From assembly GCF_012927115.1 (NCBI RefSeq), contig NZ_JABBFY010000003.1, forward strand, positions 124,001 to 188,000: DNA of 64,000 bases, read 5' to 3'. This document shows, piece by piece, positions 1-9,405 of this stretch. The stretch is from Sphingomonas sp. G-3-2-10. GTDB taxonomy: Bacteria; Pseudomonadota; Alphaproteobacteria; Sphingomonadales; Sphingomonadaceae. How positions within the stretch are numbered: the first letter of the stretch is position 1; each line of letters starts with the position of its first letter. The notes beneath the pieces are model-generated. The model worked only from the letters and a program-made list of their open reading frames with translations. It had not been told where the DNA came from and ran no database searches. A program made the translations under genes and the position numbers.

Positions 1-171
1 GATCTCGGCGGCGTGATTGAGCGTGAAGCCGGTGATTGCGAACAGCAGCAGCCCGATCAGGCTGATCGCCGAGCTGACCCAGTGCCAGGTGTGAAGCTGC
101 TTGAGCCAGAAGGCCTTGCGCCCGCGCTTCTTTGGGGCCGGCTTCGTTGCCGGTGGAGTCGGGGCATGCAT
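1..171 (-). CDS. PepSY-associated membrane protein, N-terminal part (runs off the left edge)
   Basis: The 57 visible codons start at an ATG at 171 and stay open to the window edge. A basic, proline-rich leader (residues 1-20) is followed by LKQLHTWHWVSS and then a hydrophobic helix (about residues 35-53) ending in GFTLNHAAEI. The helix with its HxWHW entry and TGFTLNH exit is the first membrane segment typical of PepSY-associated TM proteins, inner-membrane proteins often found beside siderophore or other TonB receptors. The rest of the gene is outside the window, so the PepSY domain itself cannot be seen. Family assignment is by recall of this motif; no partner gene is visible. Confidence 0.7.
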   Translation of the reverse strand, partial: MHAPTPPATKPAPKKRGRKAFWLKQLHTWHWVSSAISLIGLLLFAITGFTLNHAAEI

Positions 172-301
172 CTGGCGGGTCGGGTCTCGAATGATTCGGT
201 TGACCGCCAGTAACGCGAACGATTCGCAATTGCAATTTTTTGGGGTGGGGAAATTGTAACGAAATGTACCGCGAGCGATCGGATTTCGCTGTGGTTTTCG
301 A

Positions 302-338
302 ACCGATCGCCGCTCCGGACTCCGAAGCGGCGATCGGT
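302..338 (-). terminator. Inverted repeat after the glutamate dehydrogenase gene, possible terminator
   Basis: A perfect 13-base stem (302-314 with 326-338) encloses an 11-base loop 11 bases beyond the stop of the minus-strand glutamate dehydrogenase gene. The minus-strand side lacks a clear T run, so intrinsic termination is plausible but not certain. Confidence 0.5.
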
Positions 339-348
339 CGAAACGGGT

Positions 349-3300
349 TTATTCGCGGCCGAGCAGGACGCGGGCCTGACCCGCGATCTGCGCCAGCATC
401 GCGGCGTTGGGCGTCGGCGCCTGACGCGCGCGGGCGATGAGGGCGGCGAACTGGCCGACACGGGCCTGGTTCTCCGCCAGCCATGCCTCGACCGCGGCCT
501 GCGGATCCCTGTCCTTCACGCGGGACAGGAATTCGAGGCGGAGCTGCTGGAAATCGCGGGCGAGGCCGGCGATCAGCAGGCGTTCCCACGGATCGCCGGT
601 CGTGATCCGCGCGGCGGTCGACTGTGCCCAGTCGAGGCCGAGCGCCTGACCGAGCTGCGTGAACGCGCGGGTGAGGACGGTTTCGTCGATCTTCCGCCGC
701 TCGCCCAGATCGGCAAGGCCGATCGCGCCATCGAGCTCGAACAGACGAACGACCTTCGCCACCAGATCGCTCGGCGCGCCAGCGGCTTCGAGCCGGGCCG
801 AGATGCGGCTGGACTGCGCCTTCACTTCGTCGAGCAGCAGCGCCTTGGTCTGCTTGTCGAGGCTGTCGATGCCGGGCTTGAGCCGGGCGATGACATCGGC
901 CGGGCTGGCGCCGGGGCGGCAGACGCGGAGCAGATCGGCGATCTGGCCGCGCACCGCGACCGCGACTTCGTCGAGCAGCGCGATACGCGCGCCTTCGCTG
1001 ATCTTCGCGGTTTCGATCGCCTGCCAGATGGCGGGCAGGCCCAGCAGGCGTTCGGCGACGACGAACATCGCGGCGATGTCGCGCATCGAGGCGCCTTCTT
1101 CCTCACCCAGTTCGAACGGGTGGAGCACGCCCAACCGGTTCACCACGCGGTTGGCCAGCTTGGTCGCGACGATTTCCGGACGCAGGCGATGTTCGTCGAT
1201 CGCCTTGGCGAACGTCTTCTGCATCGCGGCGGGGAAGGCGGCGTGAAGATCGCTGACCAGCGCGGCGTCCTGGCCGAGATTGCCGTTCTCGATCGCGTCC
1301 TGCAGCGCGAGCTTGCAGCTGGCCAGCAGGATGGCGAGCTCGGGCCGGGTGAGGCCACGGCCTTCCTGCGCGCGGCGGAGCAGATCGTCGTTGGTGCCGA
1401 GGCCCTCGACCACGCGGTCCAGGCGGCCCGCGGCTTCGAGGATCTCGATCACGCGGACATAGCTGGGCAGCGAGACTGCGCCGTCATTCTCCATGAAGGA
1501 GAGCGCCAGCGTCTGGAGGCGGTTATCCTCCAGCACCAGATGCGCGACATCGTCGGTCATCGACGCGAGCAGCGTGTTGCGATCGTCGAATTCGAGACGG
1601 CCTTCGATCACTTCGCGGTTCAGCGCGATCTTGATGTTGACCTCGTTATCCGAGCAATCGACGCCGGCCGAATTGTCGATGAAGTCGGTGTTGATCCGCC
1701 CGCCATGCGAGGCAAAGGCGATGCGCGCAGCCTGGGTGACGCCCAGATTGGCGCCTTCGCCGATCACCCGCGCCCGGACTTCCTCGGCATTGACGCGCAG
1801 ACGGTCGTTGCCCGGATCGCGGGCGTCCAGATGGCTCTCCGCCGCCGCCTTGATATAGGTGCCGATGCCGCCGAACCACAGCAGATCGACCTGCGCCTTG
1901 AGGATCAGGTTGATCAGGCTGGTCGGGTCGATCTCGTCGATCGAAACACCCAGCATCTCCTGAACCTGCGGGGTGAGCTTGATGCTCTTCTCGGTGCGGG
2001 CATAGACGCCGCCGCCTTTCGAGATCAGCGACGGATTATAGTCGGCCCAGCTCGAACGCGGCAGCGCGAACATGCGGCTGCGCTCGTCCCAGCTCTTGGC
2101 CGGATCGGGATCGGGATCGAGGAAGATGTGGCGATGGTCGTAGGCAGCGACCAGCTTGATCGCCTTCGACAGCAGCATCCCGTTGCCGAACACGTCGCCC
2201 GACATGTCGCCGCAGCCCGCGACGCGCACCGGCTCGGACTGAACGTCCACGCCCATTTCGAGGAAGTGGCGCTGGACCGAGACCCAGCCGCCCTTGGCGG
2301 TGATGCCCATCGCCTTGTGGTCATAGCCGTGGCTGCCGCCAGAGGCGAAGGCGTCGCCCAGCCAGAAGCCCTTGTCCACGGCGATCGCGTTGGCGACGTC
2401 GGAGAAGGTCGCGGTGCCCTTGTCGGCGGCGACGACGAAATAGGGATCGTCGCCGTCGAGGATCGCCACGCCCTGCGGATGGACCACCTTGCCCTTCACG
2501 ATATTGTCGGTGATCGACAGCAGGGTGCGGATGAAGATGCGATAGCTCTCGGTACCTTCGGCGAACCATGCGTCGCGGTCGATCGCGGGCGAGGGGAGCT
2601 GCTTGGGATAGAAGCCGCCCTTGGCGCCGGTCGGCACGATCACAGCGTTCTTCACGCGCTGCGCCTTCATCAGATCGAGGATCTCGCTGCGGAAATCGTC
2701 GCGACGATCGGACCAGCGCAGGCCGCCGCGCGCGACCGGGCCGGCGCGCAGATGGATGCCCTCGACGCGCGGGCTGTACACCCAGATCTCGCGCCACGGC
2801 AGCGGACGGGGAAGGCCCGGGACCAGCGAACTGTCGAACTTGAACGCCAGCGCTTCCTTGGCAGCCGGCGCATAGGCATTGGTGCGCAGGGTCGCGAGGA
2901 TCACGCCGCGGATCGCGCGCAGGATGCGGTCGTCGTCGATCGCCGAGACATTGTCGAGGCCGGTATCGATCGACGCGGATGCGGCTGCGATCGCCGCGTC
3001 GTCCTTGCCCGCGCGGGCCGGGTCGTGCGCGGCGGCGAACCGCTCGATCAGCGCGGCGGCGACGGCGGGCGCGCGGCGCAGCGCATCGACCACGGTGACC
3101 ATGCCGTAGTTCATGCCGGTCTGACGCAGATAGCGGAACCAGGCGCGGAACAGCACGACCGATGCCGGCTTCATGCCGGTTTCGACGATCAGGCGGTTGA
3201 ACGCGTCATTTTCCGCCGTGCCTTCGAGCACCGCGGCGATGGCGTTCTCGACCAGCTCGGGATCGCTGGCCAGCACCGGTGCGGGGGTGGCGAGGGCGAC

Positions 3301-4965
3301 TTCGAAATCATGAATGAAGGTGCCGCTGTCGCCGGTCAGCTCGGTCGGGATCTCCTCGATCACGCGGAAGCCGAAATTCTCGAACACCGGCACCGCGTCC
3401 GACAGCGCCAGCGCGCCGCCCTGGGCATAGAGCTTGATGCGATATTCGCCGGCCTTGTCCGTCACCGGGCAGATGCGGACCGAGCGATCGGCGGCCGTCT
3501 TCAGCGCCGCGATGCGGACGATGTCGCGCGCGGCTTCCTCGGCGGTACCGGCGGCGCGATAGGCCGGGGGGAAGGAGGCGGCATAGCGCAGCGCGAGCCG
3601 GGTCGAGCCGGTGTCGCCCTGATCGGCGAGCGCGGCTTCGACTGCAGGCACCCAGCCGCGCACCATCCTCTTGAGGCGATCGTCGAGCGCGGCGGTTTCG
3701 GGGATCACGCCGCCATCGCGCAGATCGAGCGTGTAGCGCAGCAGCGCGACGACGCCATCTTCCAGCGCGATCGACCAGTTGATCATGCGCGCATTGGCAG
3801 CTTGGGCCAGCATGTCGCCGATCGCGGTGCGGCGGCCGGTCGACACGTCGTCGCGGGGCAGCCAGACGAAGGCGAACAGATGGCGCTTGAGCGGGCTGGG
3901 GACCAGCACCAGCTTCGCGCGGGGCCGGTCGGCGACCGACATCGAGGTCAGCACCAGCGTTTCGAGCGCGGCGGGATCGAAGGCGGTGGTCAGGTCGTGC
4001 GGCAGCGCGGTCAGCGCATGCGCCATCGCCTTGCCGGTATGACCCTTCGGATTGAAGCCGAACTTGGCTTCCAGCGCCTTGAGGCGCGCGCGCAGCAGCG
4101 GCACTTCCTCGGGCAGCGAGAACAAAGCGGCGCTGGTCCACAGACCCGCATGGATCGACAGGCCGGTGACTTCGGCGCCGGTCAGGATCGGCAGCACCAC
4201 GATGTCGAGCGGCACGCGGCGATGCACGGTGGAGATGCAGTTGGACTTGAGCAGGAGAGGGGCTTCGCCGCCTTCCTTGAACCAGCGCACGGCTGCGTCG
4301 CGCGACCCCTGCGCCAGGATCGGCGCGGTCTGCGAATAGCGGATGATGCCGAGTTCCTCGGTGGTCGTGCCGTCCACGCGCCACTTTTCGTGCGCCAGCA
4401 GCGTCATCGCACCACCCTGGAACCAGCGCAGCAGCGCCTCGCCTTCGGGCGTGGGCACATGCGCGGCATCGGCGCCCATCGCCGATTGCAGCGCGCGCCA
4501 GTCCTCGACCGCGGCGCGGACCTGTTCGAGCGTCCGTTCCAGTTCGGCGGTGACGGCGCGGCGCGTTCTCGCATCGGCGCGTTCGAGTTCGACATAGACC
4601 ATCGACTCGGGCTTACCCTCGCCAATCTCGGTCAGTTCGCCCCTGGCGTCGCGGGTAACCTTGATGACCGGGTGGAGGACGCGGAGGATCGCGATGTCAT
4701 GCGCGGCGAGCGCGCCCGAGATGGAATCCACCAGGAACGGCATATCGTCGTTGATGACCGCCAGCCGCATCCGGCGGCCTTCGTCCTCATAGGTCTCCAG
4801 CGCGATCTTCGCGGTGGCGGGCGCGCGCTGGGCGGCGGCATCGGCAACGAAGCTGGCCGCTTCGGTGCGATCTCCCTCTCCAAATCCCTCGAGTTCGCCC
4901 GGCAATGCTCCTTCGAGCAGCCGGGCTTCGAACGCTTGTTTCAGCGCGCTGGTGATCTTCGGCAT
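349..4965 (-). CDS. gdhB: NAD-dependent glutamate dehydrogenase, large (about 180 kDa) type
   Basis: This 1,538-residue cytoplasmic enzyme would oxidise L-glutamate to 2-oxoglutarate and ammonia with NAD, feeding amino-acid carbon into the TCA cycle. Length and architecture match the large GDH class: a long N-terminal ACT-like regulatory half, a central catalytic domain and a long C-terminal helical domain. The catalytic core shows GGLRWSDRRDDFR (about residue 747), VPTGAKGGFYPK with the expected lysines (about 778), GCGDMSGDVFGNG (about 917) and further on GEGANLGVTQAARI. The start chosen is ATG at 4965 (MPKITSALKQ); an in-frame ATG at 5001 gives only a non-conserved 12-residue extension. 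It stands alone between inverted-repeat terminators, as expected for a housekeeping gene. Confidence 0.96.
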   Translation of the reverse strand: MPKITSALKQAFEARLLEGALPGELEGFGEGDRTEAASFVADAAAQRAPATAKIALETYEDEGRRMRLAVINDDMPFLVDSISGALAAHDIAILRVLHPVIKVTRDARGELTEIGEGKPESMVYVELERADARTRRAVTAELERTLEQVRAAVEDWRALQSAMGADAAHVPTPEGEALLRWFQGGAMTLLAHEKWRVDGTTTEELGIIRYSQTAPILAQGSRDAAVRWFKEGGEAPLLLKSNCISTVHRRVPLDIVVLPILTGAEVTGLSIHAGLWTSAALFSLPEEVPLLRARLKALEAKFGFNPKGHTGKAMAHALTALPHDLTTAFDPAALETLVLTSMSVADRPRAKLVLVPSPLKRHLFAFVWLPRDDVSTGRRTAIGDMLAQAANARMINWSIALEDGVVALLRYTLDLRDGGVIPETAALDDRLKRMVRGWVPAVEAALADQGDTGSTRLALRYAASFPPAYRAAGTAEEAARDIVRIAALKTAADRSVRICPVTDKAGEYRIKLYAQGGALALSDAVPVFENFGFRVIEEIPTELTGDSGTFIHDFEVALATPAPVLASDPELVENAIAAVLEGTAENDAFNRLIVETGMKPASVVLFRAWFRYLRQTGMNYGMVTVVDALRRAPAVAAALIERFAAAHDPARAGKDDAAIAAASASIDTGLDNVSAIDDDRILRAIRGVILATLRTNAYAPAAKEALAFKFDSSLVPGLPRPLPWREIWVYSPRVEGIHLRAGPVARGGLRWSDRRDDFRSEILDLMKAQRVKNAVIVPTGAKGGFYPKQLPSPAIDRDAWFAEGTESYRIFIRTLLSITDNIVKGKVVHPQGVAILDGDDPYFVVAADKGTATFSDVANAIAVDKGFWLGDAFASGGSHGYDHKAMGITAKGGWVSVQRHFLEMGVDVQSEPVRVAGCGDMSGDVFGNGMLLSKAIKLVAAYDHRHIFLDPDPDPAKSWDERSRMFALPRSSWADYNPSLISKGGGVYARTEKSIKLTPQVQEMLGVSIDEIDPTSLINLILKAQVDLLWFGGIGTYIKAAAESHLDARDPGNDRLRVNAEEVRARVIGEGANLGVTQAARIAFASHGGRINTDFIDNSAGVDCSDNEVNIKIALNREVIEGRLEFDDRNTLLASMTDDVAHLVLEDNRLQTLALSFMENDGAVSLPSYVRVIEILEAAGRLDRVVEGLGTNDDLLRRAQEGRGLTRPELAILLASCKLALQDAIENGNLGQDAALVSDLHAAFPAAMQKTFAKAIDEHRLRPEIVATKLANRVVNRLGVLHPFELGEEEGASMRDIAAMFVVAERLLGLPAIWQAIETAKISEGARIALLDEVAVAVRGQIADLLRVCRPGASPADVIARLKPGIDSLDKQTKALLLDEVKAQSSRISARLEAAGAPSDLVAKVVRLFELDGAIGLADLGERRKIDETVLTRAFTQLGQALGLDWAQSTAARITTGDPWERLLIAGLARDFQQLRLEFLSRVKDRDPQAAVEAWLAENQARVGQFAALIARARQAPTPNAAMLAQIAGQARVLLGRE

Positions 4966-5108
4966 GGGCGTGTCTATGCGCCTGCCCGATGACCTTCTCA
5001 AGACCGGCGGAGCAATAAAGTATCAATAGAAACCAAATTGCGCTGACAGCGGTGGACCCGATAATTTTAGGTCGTCGAACCGTGTTTCAGGGGCGCTGAA
5101 ACGATAAA

Positions 5109-5147
5109 GCGCCGGCGCGCTTCCCAGTTGGGAATGCGCGCCGGCGC
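5109..5147 (-). terminator. Strong hairpin between the PAS gene and the glutamate dehydrogenase gene
   Basis: An 18-base stem (GCGCCGGCGCGCTTCCCA and its complement with one bulged base) closes on a very short loop. It lies 25 bases beyond the stop of the minus-strand PAS-domain gene and is followed on that strand by TTTATCG. It probably separates that gene's transcript from the downstream dehydrogenase gene. Confidence 0.65.
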
Positions 5148-5172
5148 CTTGTTTCCAGTCCGGATCGTGGAT

Positions 5173-6432
5173 TTATGCCGCTGCCTTGCGAACCGCGCGT
5201 TCGGTCAGCGCCGCATCGCCTTCGAGGCTGGCGACGATATCGAGGCCTTCCGCGCCCTTGCGAGCGAGCAGGACGACGAACTCGCCGTCCGCTTCGATAT
5301 CGACATGGCCGAGCGACGGGCGCTCGCGCAGTTCTTCGGCGGCGCGGCTGTAGATATCGACCGGCGGGGCCGCCGGGCGGCGCAGCGCGCGCTCAGCCTT
5401 GACCACGCCCTTGATCCCGCCCTCGGCGGTTTCGAGGAACGCGTCGAGCGCGCCCTGCGGCACGTCGCAGCGCTTCGCATGGGTCAGCACCGCAGCGAAT
5501 TCGGTGAGGCGTGTCTTGTCGTAGTCCGCGCCGAAAATCAGCTTCACGCACGGCGTCATCGGCGCGCGGGCCTGGGCGACCAGACCGGCCTGGGTCAGCA
5601 GCGAACCATAGGCCTCATCGTCGGTTTCGGCGGCGATCGCGAAATCATAGGCGCGGGCCAGCGCGCGATACAGCGCCGAGCGGCTGCGCGTATCCGATGC
5701 GCGGGCGGCGGCGGCGGTTTCGCGGGCGAGCATCAGCCGGTCGCCGAGGCTGGAAGCCGCGGGCGCTTCGATCAGATAGTCCGAATCGGAAACGTCGGGC
5801 GAATCGAAGCCGGCGCTGGGGCCGTCGGCCCAGGTCGCGGCGGTGACCGGCGGAGTCGGCGCGACGCGGCGCGACGCTTCGATCTCGGCGTTGAGCTTCG
5901 CCTGCGTCTCGGCGTCGACCAGCTCCTTCCAGTTGATGACGCCATAGATGAAGTCGATCGTGTCCTCGTCGGACGAGAAGGGCATCAGGATGCCGCGATA
6001 CAGCGTGTTGTGGCCGCGGGTGCCGACGAATTCGGCTTCGAAGCCGATCGGCGCGCGATTCGCGATTATCTGGAGATAATGGTCCGTCAGCCGCGAGAGC
6101 AGCGAGCGGCTGGGTACCTGGCCGACATGGGTGATCGACGCATCGACGCCGGTTTCCTCGCGCAGCGCGCGGCCGAGATAGCGGATATGCGGGTTCTCGA
6201 CGCCTTCGGAGAAGTCGAGCAGCACGCTGTGCGGGCCGAAATCGGCGATATTGTCGGGATCGAGATCCTCGATCGACGGATAGGCGCGCCCGCGCAGCAG
6301 CGAGACCCAGTGATTATAGGCGCGCACATGCATTCTGCGCTCGTCGGTGCCGATCTCCAGCGGACGGTCCTCGACCGCTTCGTGTTCGACCGGCGACTCA
6401 AGCGGACCGTTGATTCCGCGAGACATGTCCAT
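5173..6432 (-). CDS. PAS-domain protein (PAS_5-like), function unknown
   Basis: The product is a 419-residue soluble protein. Residues about 25-165 carry the pattern of the alphaproteobacterial PAS_5 family: YNHWVSLLRGRAYPSIEDLDP, then VLLDFSEGVENPHIRYLGRALREE and a following strand-rich part. The C-terminal half (from about 190) is alanine-rich and helical with no motif I can name, and no kinase, cyclase or output domain is visible. It may be a sensor or adaptor whose partner lies elsewhere. The start is ATG at 6432, with a second ATG at 6426 two codons later; the reading frame remains open further upstream but without a convincing ribosome site. Transcription would start beside the tRNA gene, pointing away from it. 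Confidence 0.7.
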   Translation of the reverse strand: MDMSRGINGPLESPVEHEAVEDRPLEIGTDERRMHVRAYNHWVSLLRGRAYPSIEDLDPDNIADFGPHSVLLDFSEGVENPHIRYLGRALREETGVDASITHVGQVPSRSLLSRLTDHYLQIIANRAPIGFEAEFVGTRGHNTLYRGILMPFSSDEDTIDFIYGVINWKELVDAETQAKLNAEIEASRRVAPTPPVTAATWADGPSAGFDSPDVSDSDYLIEAPAASSLGDRLMLARETAAAARASDTRSRSALYRALARAYDFAIAAETDDEAYGSLLTQAGLVAQARAPMTPCVKLIFGADYDKTRLTEFAAVLTHAKRCDVPQGALDAFLETAEGGIKGVVKAERALRRPAAPPVDIYSRAAEELRERPSLGHVDIEADGEFVVLLARKGAEGLDIVASLEGDAALTERAVRKAAA

Positions 6433-6638
6433 TGCGCGTGCTCCACTCGGGCGACGTGCCCGGTTACCCTTGGAACCGCTTGTGCAACGGGCGTGGTAAA
6501 CGACGCGTAAATTTGCTGCCGGGCTACGTAGTTTACGCGTTGCGGCGAGGAAGCGGCGCACAACCAAATCGCAACGCTTGTCAGCTACGAATCATGCTGG
6601 TAAGCGCCGCCCCTCTCGACGGTGCTTCGCATCGTTTG

Positions 6639-6714
6639 GCCGCCTTAGCTCAGCTGGTAGAGCATCGCATTCGTAATGCGGGGGTCACAGGTTCGAGTCC
6701 TGTAGGCGGCACCA
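6639..6714 (+). tRNA. tRNA-Thr(CGT)
   Basis: The 76-base gene folds into a normal cloverleaf: acceptor stem GCCGCCT with AGGCGGC, D arm GCTCAGCTGGTAGAGC, anticodon loop TTCGTAA giving anticodon CGT, and T arm with GGTTCGAGTCC. The CCA end is encoded. The integrase gene begins 162 bases beyond its 3' end, and a degenerate copy of its 3' end lies at 39383-39406, so this tRNA is the likely attachment target of the island. Confidence 0.96.
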
Positions 6715-6716
6715 CC
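6690..6716 (+). other. Left attachment site (attL) within the tRNA-Thr 3' end
   Basis: Bases 6690-6716 form the T-loop to CCA end of the tRNA. The part TCCTGTAGGCG (6698-6708) plus CACCACC (6710-6716) recurs at 39389-39406. Integrases of the P4 type use tRNA 3' ends and leave the tRNA functional, as seen here. Confidence 0.7.
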
Positions 6717-6824
6717 TACCCTTCCGAAAACGTCCAAAAATCCTCGTAAACCCGCAGAAATGCTGGTAAAATTGGCCATCGGCTGTCCGCTCGGGTCCGC
6801 CCCAATTCGCCCTTTTCCGGACGA

Positions 6825-6877
6825 TTTGGGGGCCTCGGTGGGGGGGCAAGCAAATGGTCAGATTCGAGGCCCCCAAA
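6825..6877. promoter_or_regulatory. Inverted repeat upstream of the integrase, putative arm-type or operator sites
   Basis: TTTGGGGGCCTCG (6825-6837) is repeated as its exact complement at 6865-6877, ending on the A of the integrase ATG. The left copy also matches 39308-39320 near the right end of the island. Such sites could bind the integrase N-terminal domain for recombination, repress the integrase gene, or both. Confidence 0.55.
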
Positions 6878-8097
6878 TGGCGATAAAAGCATTGGAAATC
6901 AGCAGACTACAGCCGCGGACAACTGCGTACAAAGTAGCCGATGATCACGGTTTGTACCTGCAAATTCAGCCCTCAGGCGCGAAGTTGTGGCGATTCAAGT
7001 TCCGATTTCGGGGCGTCGAGAAGAAGCTATCCATCGGAAAATACCCGGAAGTTTCGCTAAAAGCCGCGCGCGAAAAGCGGGACGACGCGCGGCGCATGCT
7101 CTCCAACGGGATCGATCCGGCCGCCGCGAAACGACAGGCCATTGTTGAAGCGACCATTGGCGCGGCGACGACATTCAGGCTCGTCGCCGACGAGTTCGTC
7201 GATAAGATGGAACGCGAAGGGAAGAAGGCTGTCACAATCAAGAAGGCGCGCTGGTTCCGAGATCTCGTCGATCAGGACATCGGCCATCGGCCGGTCTCGG
7301 AAGTTACGCCGCATGAGCTTCTGAACGCGCTTCGTAAGGTGGAGCGGAAGGGACATCACGAGACGGCGCATCGGTTACGCGCCTTCGCCAGCCGTGTCTT
7401 TCGCTACGCTGTCGTCACGCTGAGGGCGAAGGACAATCCTGCGGATCTTCTCCGGGGCGCTCTGACGGCGCCGCAAGTCACGCACCACGCCGCCATCCTC
7501 GACCCCAAGCTTGTCGGCGCGTTGCTGCGTTCGATCGAGGGCTATTCCGGCAAACAGGAGACGCACATCGCGCTGAAGATCGCGCCCCATGTCTTTGTCC
7601 GCCCCGGCGAGTTGCGACAGGCTGAATGGCAGGAGTTCGACCTCGACGCCGCGGTCTGGCGAATTCCGGCGGCGAAGATGAAGATGGCACAGCCGCACGC
7701 GGTGCCGCTTTCGACCCAAGTGATCGGGCTGTTGCGTCAGCTTCGCGGCCTATCCAACGCCGGCTCCTTCCTGTTTCCGGCATTTCACACAACGCGGCGC
7801 TGCATGTCCGAGAACACGCTCAACTCTGCATTGCGCCGGCTCGGTTATGGCGGTGACGAGATGACCTCCCACGGGTTCCGCGCTGTGGCCAGCACCCTGT
7901 TGAACGAGTCGGGGTTATGGCATCCCGATGCGATCGAGCGTTCGCTTGCTCACAAAGACCCGGATCAGGTACGCGCTGCCTATCATCGCGGCGCGCATTG
8001 GGCAGAGAGGGTACGAATGATGCAATGGTGGTCCGACTATCTCGACCAACTTCGCGATGGAGCGCAGATCCTAACGCCGTCATTCCGCCGCGCCTGA
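6877..8097 (+). CDS. int: Tyrosine recombinase / integrase, P4 type with DUF4102 arm-binding domain
   Basis: This 406-residue protein would integrate and excise the island by site-specific recombination at the tRNA. An N-terminal DUF4102-type arm-binding domain covers about residues 1-85 (DDHGLYLQIQPSGAKLWRFKF, LSIGKYPEVSLKAAREKRD). The core-binding region follows, then the catalytic domain with R242 (VRPGELRQ), H332 and R335 (SHGFR), H359 (SLAHK) and the nucleophile Y369 (AAYHRG). Full length and all catalytic residues suggest an active enzyme. The start is ATG at 6877, where homology to the family begins; an in-frame ATG at 6760 would add a 39-residue tail of non-family sequence. The ATG overlaps an inverted repeat that may control the gene. 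Confidence 0.95.
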   Translation: MAIKALEISRLQPRTTAYKVADDHGLYLQIQPSGAKLWRFKFRFRGVEKKLSIGKYPEVSLKAAREKRDDARRMLSNGIDPAAAKRQAIVEATIGAATTFRLVADEFVDKMEREGKKAVTIKKARWFRDLVDQDIGHRPVSEVTPHELLNALRKVERKGHHETAHRLRAFASRVFRYAVVTLRAKDNPADLLRGALTAPQVTHHAAILDPKLVGALLRSIEGYSGKQETHIALKIAPHVFVRPGELRQAEWQEFDLDAAVWRIPAAKMKMAQPHAVPLSTQVIGLLRQLRGLSNAGSFLFPAFHTTRRCMSENTLNSALRRLGYGGDEMTSHGFRAVASTLLNESGLWHPDAIERSLAHKDPDQVRAAYHRGAHWAERVRMMQWWSDYLDQLRDGAQILTPSFRRA

Positions 8098-8201
8098 CCG
8101 GACATTTCGGGAATAACCGTAATCGTCGTACAATCGCTTCGGCTCCAGACGCCGGATACGTTCCGCGACAGGAGGCATCCGACCGCTCTGCCAAAAGCAG
8201 C

Positions 8202-9405
8202 TCACGATCGTTCGCCATACAAATGACGCCCGAGATAATGCTGTAAAAATTGGTCCGCGCGATAGCGCGTCCAATGGTCGAAGATGTCCAGTTGCGCACT
8301 CGATACACTCGAAGCGACCGCGGTGGCTACTTGGTCGGCGATCTGTCGTGCCGCGTCCTGTTGCTCGGCAACATCAAAATTGTTGGACGACCATCGCGCG
8401 ATGGCGGAGTTGATCTTCGCCGTTGGGAGAACCAGGCTAAGAGGGGCTTCCCATGGCTTCCATCGGGCAAGCTTTCTCGCCGTGTTCTTAAACCGCTCAG
8501 TTTGGTCACGCGTTGCTGACGCCTTGAGCAAATAATCCAGAAATCCAAAGTGATTCGAATCCCCTGCCTCGGCGAGGCGGGCGGCGACTATGAGGGCAAA
8601 TTCCGCATGCACGAAGGTACCGGAAACGACCACTTTCTCAACAGGCCGGCGTATGTCCGACGTCAGACTTGTCCTCGCCGCTTGACGGCCCTCGCCGAGC
8701 AGAAGCAGATGGATCAGCGCCGCAAGGCTGTGCGAACGCCCGCCCAGGTCCTTCGATTCGATGCGGTCAACCATTGGGCCAATCAGTTCGTCCAAGTCAT
8801 TCGGGTCGGCATCGAATCGAGTACACTGAATCAACCTCGCCAGCGCAAGGGCGACTACGTCGCGTTCATGAACGCTCTGTATTCCAATCTCCTCATGGGC
8901 CTCTCGAATGACGCTCTTGACGGTCGAGAACGTCGCCTGCCGCAAACGGAGCGGCAGTCGGCGAGTGTGGGACATGATTGGCTGGCGAGCCCGTTGCACT
9001 AGGATGCTTCGGATCGCGAGCCGTGTCGTCCCATCGAGTGGATTGGTCAGGCTAAATGGCAGTGAGAAGCCACGATGCGGGTCGCTGGGAATGTAGATTC
9101 CGTTGGTATCGATCCACCACGCATTGCCCCTCTCCCGATCGCACAAGACGACAATGGGGCGGAGCCCCGCCCACCCCGGATTTTCTCTGGTGGAGCGGGA
9201 GGCTCGAGAGCCCGGGGCTTACGTAGCGGCGCGTCTTGACCTGCACCGGCAAACGGCCCTCATTTCGAAGGTCATTCCAGCCGATATACGCGTCCGTGCC
9301 TTGCGCGCTGGCGTCGCCGAACACTTCGGCATTCCAGTGATGGCCGACGAGATATTTGAATAGCCCCTCTCCGGAGGCTCCACTGGTTCGACTACGCTGG
9401 CCCAT
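8202..9405 (-). pseudogene. DUF4365-like nuclease-fold protein, interrupted by a frameshift
   Basis: Two minus-strand frames overlap and read as one protein of about 400 residues. The first (from 9405) has GEGLFKYLVGHHWNAEVFGD, then TDAYIGWNDLRNEGRLPVQVKTRRY; the early GE, the D and the QVK spacing recall DUF4365 domains, which have a PD-(D/E)XK nuclease-like fold. The second frame takes over between about 9150 and 9220 with ENPGWAGLRPIVVLCDRERG and continues to 8202 with a mostly helical C-terminal part I do not recognise. G-rich runs lie in the junction, so a true one-base mutation or a sequencing slip are both possible. It lies convergent with the integrase gene and would be island cargo, perhaps defensive. 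Confidence 0.6.

Noticed and set aside
1120..4992. A 1,290-codon plus-strand frame opposite the glutamate dehydrogenase gene
   Set aside because: It is antisense to a certain gene, has no ribosome site and reads as histidine/arginine-rich low-complexity sequence, the usual shadow in GC-rich DNA.
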